DNA of 64,000 nucleotides, taken from the IMG/VR virus record IMGVR_UViG_3300036985_005814, positions 1-64,000 of that record, one strand, 5' to 3'. The notes beneath the pieces are model-generated. The model worked only from the letters and a program-made list of their open reading frames with translations, searched no databases and was not told the DNA's origin. Positions 40,165 to 48,385 of the stretch are shown here, piece by piece (position 1 is the stretch's first letter; every line of letters starts with the position of its first letter). Source of the DNA: a virus. The position numbers and the translations under genes were made by a program.

Positions 40165-40442
40165 TGGCAAAATCACGCGAAGACATTATCAAACAGAAAG
40201 AGCTTCTGGCTCAAGACACACTTCTTGTAGCCAAAGATGCTCTCGACCAGCTTGCCAATCAGATGGAAGAGTGCTCCACTCGTGACCTCGTATCCATCTT
40301 CAATAGTGCGATCAAGGCACACAGAGAAATCACTTCGGACATCGTTGCTCTAACCCAAGTTGATTCAAAGAGCGAGCAGGAATTAGCAGTCGCGTTCGAC
40401 GGGAAAGTCGGAGAGCTCTTGAAGAAACTGACAGGAGATTGA
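40164..40442 (+). CDS. Putative small terminase subunit
   Basis: A 92-residue, all-helical charged protein (MAKSREDIIKQKELLAQDTL) located directly before the large terminase, one base apart. Size, charge and position match small terminase subunits, which recognise DNA and regulate packaging. No HTH motif is clearly visible, so the call rests on context. It forms a coupled group with 40006 and 40444. Confidence 0.5.
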   Translation: MAKSREDIIKQKELLAQDTLLVAKDALDQLANQMEECSTRDLVSIFNSAIKAHREITSDIVALTQVDSKSEQELAVAFDGKVGELLKKLTGD

Positions 40443-40443
40443 T

Positions 40444-42177
40444 ATGCGTCCGGTAATCACAAAAGCAAGCCAACTCGAAGAGCACAGCTCTTGGAGAAAA
40501 TACCAGCGAGGCATTCGTGAGTTGACTCTCATGGAAGCACCACGCATGGTTATACAGGATTTTAAGTACAAAGCGGCTCGAGATTGTTTTCTTGCTTTTT
40601 GTGATATCATGAAGCACGGCGACCTCCAGGTTGCCCCGTTTCACGAACTAATCGGCTCGGCATTTGAGGATCTTGCAACAAGACGATATAAGCGGTTGAT
40701 TGTTTCCTGCCCGCCTCGTTCTGGAAAGTCAATGCTTGCAACCATGTTCCTCGCCTGGTTGCTCGGGCGAGACCAGAAAACTCAGCACGTTATTGCCTCT
40801 TACGGTGCGTCCCTCTCCTTCAAGTTTCACCGTGAAGTAGTTCACATGATGAAGTCGAAGGAGTTCAAGAGGGTGTTCCCCGAGTGGCTTGGATTCTCTC
40901 CCGATTCCAAGTATGACATGGTTGGTGGAGGTTACATTCTCGCGACGTCTGTTGGCGGGGTGTTAACCGGTTTCACCGCAGGAACCACGGATATGGACAG
41001 CCCTGGCGTTGGCGCCATGGTGATTGACGACCCTTTGAAATCTTCGGACTCAAAGCAAGCCCTGGACAACTTGGAATCCTGGTGGCAGGAGCAAGCATCC
41101 ACTCGTCGAACAAACCATTACTGCCAGATGGTTATCGCAACTCGCTTTCACGAGAAAGATCTACACGGCGTTCTGATGGACGGCGACGGTCTTTATGATG
41201 AGGTTCACAATCCCTTTGGATGGCGTTGGATCAACATCGCAGGACTTTGCGAAGATCCTTCGTTAGACCCGCTTCAACGGGAGATTGGGGAGTCGCACTG
41301 GTCGGACAACCCGACATTCTCGGTGCCGATGCTTGAGTCCCAGAAGAAGATCATGGGCAGCTTTAAGTTTGCCGCGCTTTACCAAGGTGTTCCGGTTGCC
41401 GCAGAGGGACAGATTGTCAAAAACAGTTGGATCGAAGTCGTAGACGAGGAGGATTGCCCGCCGCTGGATGTTGTGTGGCTTGCTGCTGACTGTGCGTTCT
41501 CCGAGAAACAAATGGCGGATGAGACGGCCATTTGCGTGGCGGGTATTAGCATGCGTGATCCGACTGTGATTTACATTCGCGAGATTGTCAAAGGCCGATG
41601 GGGATTTCCAGATCTCGTTGAAGCTGTGAAGCAAAACTACACATACTACCAGGCGAAAGTTCTCTGTATCGAGAAAGCCGCGTCGGGGCACTCCTTGATT
41701 CAAGTTCTTCGAAAGGAAGCCAAAGTCCCCATCGAAGAGATGCGACCGCTGAAGTCGAAGACGACGCGATTGCAGGCAATCTGTCCTTTACTCGAGAACA
41801 GTCGGGTTAAACTGGTTCAGGGGCATTGGACCGACGCCTTCATTAAAGAACTGACCGCATTCCCATTCGTTCGTCATGACGATAGCACGGATGCTTTTAC
41901 TTGGGCGCTCACTTACTATGCGATGAAGATGGACGTTACTGATCGTGGCCTACAGGAAACGATTATTCAGAACAAACGATTCAAAGGGGAGCTTCTTCGT
42001 GAGGGGCTCAGTGATAAGTCGGTCTTCGGGGAGATTCGCACAGGTCGGCAGAAATTATTCTCGGGTGACACCGCGATTAACGACCCGGATTACGACGCCT
42101 CAACGATGGGAATCGACTCCCGTTCGCCGTTCGCCAGCGGAAGACGGGGTGGCAGAGGAAGGCTCGGGTACGAGTGA
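40444..42177 (+). CDS. Terminase large subunit
   Basis: A 577-residue packaging motor. Walker A: CPPRSGKS (89-96). Walker B: MVIDDP (192-197), followed by the motor region LDNLESWWQEQASTR. The C-terminal nuclease has WLAADCAFSEKQMADETAICV (catalytic Asp near residue 349) and a further acidic DDSTDAFTWAL (about 480). This is the ATPase-nuclease that packages DNA through the gp29-type portal. Length is typical of phage terminases (500-650). The C-terminal glycine/arginine tail is disordered. Downstream stop TGA at 42175. Confidence 0.9.
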   Translation: MRPVITKASQLEEHSSWRKYQRGIRELTLMEAPRMVIQDFKYKAARDCFLAFCDIMKHGDLQVAPFHELIGSAFEDLATRRYKRLIVSCPPRSGKSMLATMFLAWLLGRDQKTQHVIASYGASLSFKFHREVVHMMKSKEFKRVFPEWLGFSPDSKYDMVGGGYILATSVGGVLTGFTAGTTDMDSPGVGAMVIDDPLKSSDSKQALDNLESWWQEQASTRRTNHYCQMVIATRFHEKDLHGVLMDGDGLYDEVHNPFGWRWINIAGLCEDPSLDPLQREIGESHWSDNPTFSVPMLESQKKIMGSFKFAALYQGVPVAAEGQIVKNSWIEVVDEEDCPPLDVVWLAADCAFSEKQMADETAICVAGISMRDPTVIYIREIVKGRWGFPDLVEAVKQNYTYYQAKVLCIEKAASGHSLIQVLRKEAKVPIEEMRPLKSKTTRLQAICPLLENSRVKLVQGHWTDAFIKELTAFPFVRHDDSTDAFTWALTYYAMKMDVTDRGLQETIIQNKRFKGELLREGLSDKSVFGEIRTGRQKLFSGDTAINDPDYDASTMGIDSRSPFASGRRGGRGRLGYE

Positions 42178-42206
42178 TTGGCGATTGGTAACCGCCTAAA
42201 AAGTTG

Positions 42207-42222
42207 CTGTTGTTTACAACAG
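42207..42222 (+). other. 6-bp hairpin in the leader of the next gene
   Basis: CTGTTG (42207-42212) and CAACAG (42217-42222) form a perfect 6-bp stem with loop TTTA, seven bases before the ATG at 42229. Possible small regulatory hairpin; no T-tract. Confidence 0.35.
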
Positions 42223-42228
42223 ATTACC

Positions 42229-42426
42229 ATGGCTATTCATCCGACTGACTTTAACAGTGAGATTATGCGTGCCGAACACGGCACCGTAGTATTGGCAACT
42301 TCGCCAATAGCTGACCAGTATTTGCAGAAAGCAAGAGCGAGACAATACAACGTACCGAACGACCGGTACTCACGATGGTGTGGCGGGCAAAACGGGTTTG
42401 ACGACTTCGCCGAGCGGCTTCATTAA
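42229..42426 (+). CDS. Small hypothetical protein downstream of terminase
   Basis: A 65-residue protein, MAIHPTDFNSEIMRAEHGTV..., chosen over a TTG at 42178 that lacks support. It has no recognised domain; ends CGGQNGFDDFAERLH. It is the last gene of the + strand unit; the minus-strand desaturase ends only four bases away, so the two transcripts converge. I see no clear terminator between them. Confidence 0.5.
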   Translation: MAIHPTDFNSEIMRAEHGTVVLATSPIADQYLQKARARQYNVPNDRYSRWCGGQNGFDDFAERLH

Positions 42427-42430
42427 GGGG

Positions 42431-43120
42431 TTAAACCTTTTCCAGAGAGGAAGCTATTAGGAAGATAAGGTCTAGCTTGTGCATCTTTCTTCTTTCGGGA
42501 TGGGTGTGGTGATCAGAATGAAATTCTTCGCCCCACATCAGTGGGTAGAGGAAGGGAACATTCAGAGAGCTATCACCCTCCCCCTCACCTGAATGATTCA
42601 CAATAAAGATTAGGTTCAGCATCCAAAAAGACACCACCGGTATAAAGGGGAACACAAGGGACGAAAAGAGAAAGAATTTTGCGTTGTTCTGATGCTGCAA
42701 AAGAATCTCGTCGTCTCTCAAGTATCTCGCGTAGGACTTAACAGGTGGATAGAATTTTTCGTCCCATTGTTTGAAGATTGTCTTTACCAAACCTATCCGA
42801 CGAAAGTCGTGCGGGTCGAGCCGAGTGTCGCTATACTTGTGGTGTTGAGTGTGAACTGCGCAATTGACGGCAAGGCTACCGAACCCGCACATTGAAAAGA
42901 GGTTGCACAGAAACCTCTTAACTCGGAGAGAAAAGTGAAATTGATTGTGTGCAACTGCCCTATGCATAAACGCATAAGTTGCGGTATTGAAAATGAGCAG
43001 TCCCAAGAATAAAGCGGTTACTGCATAGATTTGACCGAAAACGTAAAGATACACCGCCAGGACGACATGGCTTAACGTGTAAAGAGTTGCGTATAGTCTT
43101 GCGTTCCTTTGCAGTTTCAT
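42431..43120 (-). CDS. Fatty acid (acyl) desaturase
   Basis: A 229-residue membrane desaturase. The three histidine boxes of the integral-membrane di-iron family are visible: HRAVAH (residues 53-58), HTQHH (90-94) followed by a conserved DPH, and HSDHH (201-205); an additional NHSG lies between them. Hydrophobic spans sit near 14-50 and 145-178. It fits the delta-9-type acyl-lipid/acyl-CoA desaturases that insert a double bond using O2 and an electron donor, although 229 residues is short (usual 270-320). In a cyanophage it could adjust host membrane fluidity or light stress response. It lies one base after the upstream minus-strand gene and is transcribed against the rest of the genome. Confidence 0.85.
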   Translation of the reverse strand: MKLQRNARLYATLYTLSHVVLAVYLYVFGQIYAVTALFLGLLIFNTATYAFMHRAVAHNQFHFSLRVKRFLCNLFSMCGFGSLAVNCAVHTQHHKYSDTRLDPHDFRRIGLVKTIFKQWDEKFYPPVKSYARYLRDDEILLQHQNNAKFFLFSSLVFPFIPVVSFWMLNLIFIVNHSGEGEGDSSLNVPFLYPLMWGEEFHSDHHTHPERRKMHKLDLIFLIASSLEKV

Positions 43121-43121
43121 T

Positions 43122-43586
43122 TCAACCCGCTGCCCTGAAGTCTTTGAAGTAAAGATCCACCTTAACGGAAGGCTCGAATTGGTACCTTCTTAAGAGGTTA
43201 TCCGAGATTTTACTGTTTTTCCGAAGAATGGCAACCCCTTTCACGTTGGGTTGCTGAAAGTTGCGCAAGAGGTTGTACGTTTTGTTCAGAATCTTCGGTC
43301 TGTCACAGTGACCTGGTAAAATAAAGACCCCGAGGTAGTAGTATTTGCCTTGCAGGTGGGACGAATACTGCTGAATTCCCGTTACGGTTCCCACGATCGC
43401 GTTCGTTGGTTTGTGCCAAATTGCTATTACAAGCTTATCAAGCCTGCTCTTCGCAAGATTAAGGCTGTAGATTTTGTTGTTTACCCATAGATCTACAACT
43501 TGAGTTTGAACCACCGTCGTTTTTAAGTCTTCGCCAAAAAGTACACTGTACTCCCTATTTTGATCTTCAGTCACAACTCTGACCAA
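43122..43586 (-). CDS. Unknown protein coupled to the desaturase, GNAT-like at best
   Basis: A 154-residue protein on the minus strand, ending one base before the desaturase start, so the two are coupled. The likely start is TTG (43586), with only a weak ribosome site. The pattern 'VDLWVNNKIYSLNLAKSRLD', IAIWHKPTNAIVGTVTG, 'YYLGVFILPGHCDRPKILNK' resembles an acetyltransferase (GNAT) core (a strand, then a GVFI strand and helix), but key acetyl-CoA residues are not clear. It may modify a lipid or help the desaturase. Confidence 0.5.
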   Translation of the reverse strand: MVRVVTEDQNREYSVLFGEDLKTTVVQTQVVDLWVNNKIYSLNLAKSRLDKLVIAIWHKPTNAIVGTVTGIQQYSSHLQGKYYYLGVFILPGHCDRPKILNKTYNLLRNFQQPNVKGVAILRKNSKISDNLLRRYQFEPSVKVDLYFKDFRAAG

Positions 43587-43638
43587 GGCAGTTGATTGTT
43601 GTCATTTTGTTTGGACTTGCGTTCACTAAGCTATTTCA

Positions 43639-43647
43639 ATCTTACCC
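43639..43647 (-). promoter_or_regulatory. GGGTAAGAT motif on the minus strand
   Basis: Plus-strand ATCTTACCC, read on the minus strand as GGGTAAGAT; 53 bases upstream of the TTG at 43586. It is the same variant as at 6492. It faces away from the plus-strand GGGTAAAA at 43674, 26 bases away, giving a divergent pair. Confidence 0.5.
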
Positions 43648-43673
43648 GCCACCCGGTGTTCGTCGGGGAGGTA

Positions 43674-43681
43674 GGGTAAAA
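43674..43681 (+). promoter_or_regulatory. GGGTAAAA motif before phoH
   Basis: 35 bases before the ATG at 43709; no Shine-Dalgarno sequence in the leader. Confidence 0.6.
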
Positions 43682-43708
43682 TTCACTGTACGAGTTGCCC
43701 TTCCAACC

Positions 43709-44530
43709 ATGACTCGTCCCATTAGTTCTGAAGGGGGTGATAAGGATGTAATCCTGTTAAGCAGCAAAGTGTATGACCTACCCACCGACTGTCCCACCCC
43801 TTTAGACATGTTAGATTCAAAGACAAAGCGCAAAGCTCGCCGTGCTGAAAGTGCCCAGATGTTAGAGCATTCCTACTCGAAAGGAATGGATGTTATGCCC
43901 CCCAAGTTTCTAACTTGGCGGCAAGAAGATCTGTGGAACACCCTTAAGAAGAACACCGTCACAGTCGCCCACGGTTGCGCCGGTACTGGGAAAACGCTGA
44001 TAGCGTTGCACTACGGGTTGTTTGGTGTTGCCTCTGGCGACTTCGACAAGATTTACTACGTCCGGAGTGACGTAGGTGTCGAATTCCAACGCGGACGCGG
44101 AGCACTCCCTGGAGACCTTTCCGAAAAGATCGCACCCCTGATTGCGCCTGTTCTTGACAACTTGCCCTGCATCATGAAGTCGCATGGCGCAAGTGAGTAT
44201 CTGCTGAACAAGAAAATTATCGAGCCGGTTCTGCTGGAAGACATCCGCGGACGGTCGCTCAACGAGTCGTTCATTATTGTTGATGAAGCTCAAAATTTCC
44301 TCCCCTCGCAAATCAAAACGGTTCTGACTCGTGTCGGAAAGGATTCGAAGATCCTCCTGATCGGTGACACGAAACAGACTGATATGGAAGTTTTCCGGAG
44401 GGAAAATGGCCTGGTTGATGCTATTCATCGCCTGCGCCACCTGTCGGAAGTTGGTATCGTAGAGTTCTCGAAAGAGGACATCGTTCGCAACTCCGTCATC
44501 GCTCACATCTTGGACCGTTACGAAGACTGA
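43709..44530 (+). CDS. phoH: PhoH-like ATPase
   Basis: A 273-residue P-loop ATPase. Walker A is GCAGTGKT (89-96) and Walker B FIIVDEAQN; 'RGRGALPGDLSEKIAPLIAP' is the PhoH family signature, and LLIGDTKQ is a motif III-like segment. PhoH is common in marine phages and is sometimes linked to phosphate or RNA metabolism; its role is not settled. The frame extends upstream to 43592 (MIVVILFGLAF), but the leaderless ATG at 43709 with motif spacing is preferred. Terminates near the next gene (44536). Confidence 0.9.
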   Translation: MTRPISSEGGDKDVILLSSKVYDLPTDCPTPLDMLDSKTKRKARRAESAQMLEHSYSKGMDVMPPKFLTWRQEDLWNTLKKNTVTVAHGCAGTGKTLIALHYGLFGVASGDFDKIYYVRSDVGVEFQRGRGALPGDLSEKIAPLIAPVLDNLPCIMKSHGASEYLLNKKIIEPVLLEDIRGRSLNESFIIVDEAQNFLPSQIKTVLTRVGKDSKILLIGDTKQTDMEVFRRENGLVDAIHRLRHLSEVGIVEFSKEDIVRNSVIAHILDRYED

Positions 44531-44535
44531 TTGCA

Positions 44536-46362
44536 ATGGGAAGTAAGTACCGCTGGTTTGATTTTGCAGACTCCCGCAATCTGCAAGGGGATGATGCAAA
44601 AGTAGAGCGTCTTGGGCAAAGACAAGGGCTTACAGGCGCATCCTCGCCTTTGCCGGGCAAACCAGCGACTTCTCCCAGATCAAGTAAATCTAACACAGTT
44701 CAAGGAGAGAACAGAACTCACACCTCTGGAGAGATTTTAAGAGCGAAAGAAAATCTTTCTGGTTCTGGTACAAAAAAGTGTGAAAAAGGCAAATCTTGCA
44801 ACGCCACTTGCATATTTAGGGGTGACGATTGTATTTCTCTACTAAGCCCAGATTTGCAGGGGGCTCTAGCGGATGTAAGGGATATGCTCATGGAGCGTGT
44901 CGCTTCTGGAAAAATGACGCAAGAAGAAGCAGAAGGTTACTTCAAAAGGTTGGCTCAAGATAAATCCAAGAAGAAAGAAGGTGAGGATGAGGAGGATGAA
45001 GATGAAGACACAGGTGACAAGGAAGCTGGATTCCCTAAAGCTAGAATTAAAGAGTTTCGTAATGCGGTGGAGTCTTTACGAGCCAAAAACACCAAAAATG
45101 GAGTTTTAGACAATGAAACTTACCAAAAACAACTCGACAATGTTGTTGAGCTAGCAGTTGCCGCCTCTTTTACAGACAGAGAGAAGAAAATTCCCATCTC
45201 TCCGGATGAAGCTGAAGCTATTCAAAAACGGTACAAACAGCTTGAAGCTTACGACAAACTCTCGAAAGAGGTTGAAAGTCGCAAAAAGGAGGGCAATCCA
45301 ATGTCTCCCGAAGAACTCGGAGAGAAACTGCGTCCTCTAGCAGAAGCGCGAAGAAAACCAGTGAGCGAAGAAGAAGTGGCTTTGTTTATAGCTATGCTAC
45401 CTGAGTCTGAAAGAAAATACCTTCAAAAAGCTGGGGCCTTAGACAAGAAGGAAACGGCAGGTCGTTTCTCAGAGGACTCCAAGTCAGATTCCTTACCGGA
45501 AAATTATGGTCCCTTGAAAGACCAAGGTTCAACCTACGGTAATAATCGCTTGAAAATGTTGGCTCGAATTTACCTGGAAGAGGATGGCAGAGACTTTGCT
45601 TCTGGCCTAAGAGTACCAATTACACACTGCGACTTGGAGCACACTGTTGCTGAAGAAACGGCAGGAAAAGCCGCTGAGCAAGGCTTGAACTACTCCTTCA
45701 TGAAAACCGGACTCAACGTTGGTAGAGGCAACACTCCTCACTTGGCCTGGTGGGCAGCCCGTTCCAGAGAGCATGGTTACAAATTTGATGAAAACGGCAA
45801 TTTGCTGCCAGAAAGCAGAGCAAAAGTGCAAGCCAATTTTGACAAAGTGATGCGTCAGATTGAATTTAAGAACCGGGTCGAAATGGAAGCTGCAAGAGCC
45901 AAAAATGCTGACATGCTTAGAGAGCTTTATAAACAGGCGCAAGCAGAAGAAGATACAGACTTGAAGAAGAAACTGTTCACCAAAATCATCGCTTATAACC
46001 TGGGAACCTCTGAGACCGTTGGCGGGGGCATTCAAAGTCACGGGCGAGGAGACAAGAGGTGGTACTGGCTGGGCAAGGACACCAATCAAGGGGATAAAGT
46101 TAGCAGCCGTATGATAGAAAAACTGATTTCTCTGTACGAGGCGGGTGACACAGAAGGCATTGCCAAATTCCGGTCTATTTTAGGCCAAGCTTCTGAGAGA
46201 GTTAAAGCAGAAGTAAAACAAAGAGTTACACCCGATGCGGCGGATATAGATCCTTCAACAGGCGAACTGTTCGTTCGTGTCAAAGGAGATCGAGGGAAGC
46301 AAGTTCGAGACATCGTTACCGAAGTCCGAGACCAAGTTCTTGATGAAATTCTCTCAATTTGA
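44536..46362 (+). CDS. Large protein with four-Cys module and HNH-like motif
   Basis: A 608-residue protein. Residues 82-99 hold C-x5-C-x3-C-x6-C (GKSCNATC within it), the same spacing as at the N-terminus of the kinase at 52600. Residues about 118-160 are helical and charged (KKKEGEDEEDEDEDTGD). Around 358-395, ITHCDLEHTVAEE ... GLNYSFMKTGLNVGRGN resembles an HNH nuclease core (LEH, then Asn and GLNxxRGN). C-terminal 200 residues helical. It could be a nuclease that acts after injection, or a head-internal protein. Start ATG 44536, seven bases after phoH. Confidence 0.6.
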   Translation: MGSKYRWFDFADSRNLQGDDAKVERLGQRQGLTGASSPLPGKPATSPRSSKSNTVQGENRTHTSGEILRAKENLSGSGTKKCEKGKSCNATCIFRGDDCISLLSPDLQGALADVRDMLMERVASGKMTQEEAEGYFKRLAQDKSKKKEGEDEEDEDEDTGDKEAGFPKARIKEFRNAVESLRAKNTKNGVLDNETYQKQLDNVVELAVAASFTDREKKIPISPDEAEAIQKRYKQLEAYDKLSKEVESRKKEGNPMSPEELGEKLRPLAEARRKPVSEEEVALFIAMLPESERKYLQKAGALDKKETAGRFSEDSKSDSLPENYGPLKDQGSTYGNNRLKMLARIYLEEDGRDFASGLRVPITHCDLEHTVAEETAGKAAEQGLNYSFMKTGLNVGRGNTPHLAWWAARSREHGYKFDENGNLLPESRAKVQANFDKVMRQIEFKNRVEMEAARAKNADMLRELYKQAQAEEDTDLKKKLFTKIIAYNLGTSETVGGGIQSHGRGDKRWYWLGKDTNQGDKVSSRMIEKLISLYEAGDTEGIAKFRSILGQASERVKAEVKQRVTPDAADIDPSTGELFVRVKGDRGKQVRDIVTEVRDQVLDEILSI

Positions 46363-46375
46363 ATACCCTGTGTTG

Positions 46376-46383
46376 GGGTAAAA
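46376..46383 (+). promoter_or_regulatory. GGGTAAAA motif
   Basis: 30 bases before the ATG at 46406; leader ends CATTTAGCA, without Shine-Dalgarno. Confidence 0.6.
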
Positions 46384-46405
46384 TAAGTCAAAGCGTCATT
46401 TAGCA

Positions 46406-47548
46406 ATGAACGGCCATTTTTCCGAAAAAGCTCTTCAACAATTTGCCGAAATGGCGGCTCAGAGTCAATACGTGGAGTTCTCAGAGGAGGGAACTTACGA
46501 TTTCACTCGTTGTGTGAGACCTAACGGCACTGCGTATGGTACTGGCGGTAAATGCCGGAAAGGGACTGAAGCAGCAGGGGTTGAAAAAACACCCTCAACC
46601 CGTTCCTCGGGTTCTACAACATTCCCTGAATCGAAAGCTCGGGAAATTGCTTCCGCTCTTGCGGAAAAACACAAAGATAACAACTATCACGTTGTTAAAT
46701 CGGGAGACGGTCACAAGGTAGCCCACACATACTACAGTAACAGTCAAGTTAATAATCAGGTTAAAAACCATCTGCAAGAAAAATCAACCGGCGGTCAGAC
46801 GAAGGCTCAATCCTCAGGAATGACTGAAGAAAAAGCCAAACAGATTGCTGCGGAGCTGGCAAAAGAAAAGCGGGACAATAACTATCAAGTTGTTAAATCA
46901 GGGGCTGGATACAAGGTTATTCACGCGTATGAAGACGACGCCGTTGTTGAAAAACAAGTTAAGAGTCGTCTAAAAGGAACTGAGCAGGCGGCAAGACTTG
47001 AAAAGGAAATTCCCGGAATTGGAGGTAATTTTCACGTTCCCGGAAGGGCAAAATCAGAAAGCCCGGTGGAGGAAAAGGCAAGGATCGCTGAAGTTGCAAA
47101 ACGCCAAAGCTCCGCGAAAGCTAGAAAAGAAAGTCTTCGGAAATTTGACGAAAGTGTTGAGACGATGGCAGGGCAGCATTCAAAGATGACTAACCGTAAT
47201 GCCGATGACACAAAAGACGACCTGAGGACAGCTCACTCTGCCGGCAGAGGTTCAAAAACTTCGAAGTTAATCGAGAGTGGTAACCTAAGTGCTGTTGTTC
47301 AACATGCACAAGAAGTAACCAAAGGCGGAATAGAAGCACACATCAAATCTAGAGTGCAAGAACAAAGGGAAAGGCAAAAAACCGAAGACAAGCAAAGAAT
47401 TCAGGCGTTGAAAGAAAGCGGGGCAACTCCTGAGGAAATGGCAAGGTCTAAGTCAGACGCTCAGTTCTATAACAAGAGAGAACTGAAGAGAACAAAAGTC
47501 CAAGCAGAGTCTGAATTTAACGCCCTACTAAGATTAGCTCGTCCTTGA
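46406..47548 (+). CDS. Island protein with N-terminal FSEKALQQF helix and internal repeat
   Basis: A 380-residue, basic, helical protein. The N-terminus GHFSEKALQQFAEMA fits the shared motif of the island (see findings). Next comes RCVRPNGTAYGTGGKCRKG, a cysteine pair (about residues 36-50) that recurs in cyanophage proteins. Two tandem copies of about 50 residues follow (AREIASALAEKHKDNNYHVV and AKQIAAELAKEKRDNNYQVV, each then KSG-G-KV). The C-terminal half is a long basic helical region (EARIAEVAKRQSSAKARKE). Likely DNA- or nucleoprotein-associated virion cargo. Confidence 0.6.
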   Translation: MNGHFSEKALQQFAEMAAQSQYVEFSEEGTYDFTRCVRPNGTAYGTGGKCRKGTEAAGVEKTPSTRSSGSTTFPESKAREIASALAEKHKDNNYHVVKSGDGHKVAHTYYSNSQVNNQVKNHLQEKSTGGQTKAQSSGMTEEKAKQIAAELAKEKRDNNYQVVKSGAGYKVIHAYEDDAVVEKQVKSRLKGTEQAARLEKEIPGIGGNFHVPGRAKSESPVEEKARIAEVAKRQSSAKARKESLRKFDESVETMAGQHSKMTNRNADDTKDDLRTAHSAGRGSKTSKLIESGNLSAVVQHAQEVTKGGIEAHIKSRVQEQRERQKTEDKQRIQALKESGATPEEMARSKSDAQFYNKRELKRTKVQAESEFNALLRLARP

Positions 47549-47567
47549 GCGAGAGTGATAACTAACA

Positions 47568-47900
47568 ATGCGCAAAGACACACGATTCAATCGCCCCGAG
47601 CGGCACGAAATTGAAGCCAAACTCAAACCTGGAACTTTGGCCGACGCTCAAGCACTCGGGGTGTGGAATATGATGCTGCAGGCAGACGACCCGTCGGAAG
47701 TTTGCCGCTGGTATCGTTCCTACCGTGATAGCGATCATTGCACTCTGCCGCGTCAGCAGCTTCGCGATATGCGTGACACAATGATTCAGTCGATGCGCGA
47801 AACAAATCGCCAAGATTCAAACCCCCGCAAAGAAAAGCGAAAGGGAGTACACTACGACGAGCACAACGACGGTCGCATTCGCCCACGATCTGGAGCCTGA
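47568..47900 (+). CDS. Basic hypothetical protein, 110 aa
   Basis: A 110-residue basic protein: MRKDTRFNRPERHEIEAKLK at the N-terminus, an SYRDSDHC segment, and a disordered Lys/Arg/His-rich C-terminus (RKEKRKGVHYDEHNDGRIRP). No family recognised. It shares no clear N-terminal helix with the island group. One base separates it from the next gene's start region (47902). Confidence 0.55.
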   Translation: MRKDTRFNRPERHEIEAKLKPGTLADAQALGVWNMMLQADDPSEVCRWYRSYRDSDHCTLPRQQLRDMRDTMIQSMRETNRQDSNPRKEKRKGVHYDEHNDGRIRPRSGA

Positions 47901-47901
47901 C

Positions 47902-48348
47902 ATGAACGCACTCGAAGAAATTTCGCAACACAGGATCCCCTGCGGACCGATGACTGTGGCGGCCACTGGCGTTTGCAGACGGCGCCTAAAGGACAGCTAC
48001 GACCAGCTTCTTGATCGTCTGACAAAAGAAATTCACCAGGAATACACTCCACCCGAGCTTCCGAAAGATCACGAGTTTGACAAAGACGGGACTCTCATTC
48101 ACAAGGATGAACTTGCCAAGCGGGAGAAGACGGTCAAGTCAATGCAGAAGGGCAAGGAAAAGGCGAAGAAAGAGCGCGAGAAGAATGCCCCCCACTCCCC
48201 TGAAATTCTTGAGTCCAAGAAAGAGAAGCTTCTGCAGGAAGGTATGATGAAGGCAGACGTGAAGAAACAAGTGAAAGAATACGAGGAGAAACTCATGGGA
48301 AATAGCAAGATGCTGCAAGACACCTCCGGGAAGATTAAGAAGCGTTGA
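47902..48348 (+). CDS. Lysine-rich coiled-coil protein
   Basis: A 148-residue, lysine/glutamate-rich protein, nearly all helical from residue 50 onward (KSMQKGKEKAKKEREKNAP, KKEKLLQEGMMKADVKKQVK). Two Cys residues near the N-terminus (RIPCGPMTVAATGVCRRR). It would bind nucleic acid or act as internal head protein. No enzymatic motif. Ends 2 bases before the next GGGTAAAA. Confidence 0.6.
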   Translation: MNALEEISQHRIPCGPMTVAATGVCRRRLKDSYDQLLDRLTKEIHQEYTPPELPKDHEFDKDGTLIHKDELAKREKTVKSMQKGKEKAKKEREKNAPHSPEILESKKEKLLQEGMMKADVKKQVKEYEEKLMGNSKMLQDTSGKIKKR

Positions 48349-48350
48349 GC

Positions 48351-48358
48351 GGGTAAAA
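48351..48358 (+). promoter_or_regulatory. GGGTAAAA motif
   Basis: 35 bases before the ATG at 48386; leader has no Shine-Dalgarno. Confidence 0.6.
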
Positions 48359-48385
48359 TAATCAAAGTTCCAGTACAACTAACAA

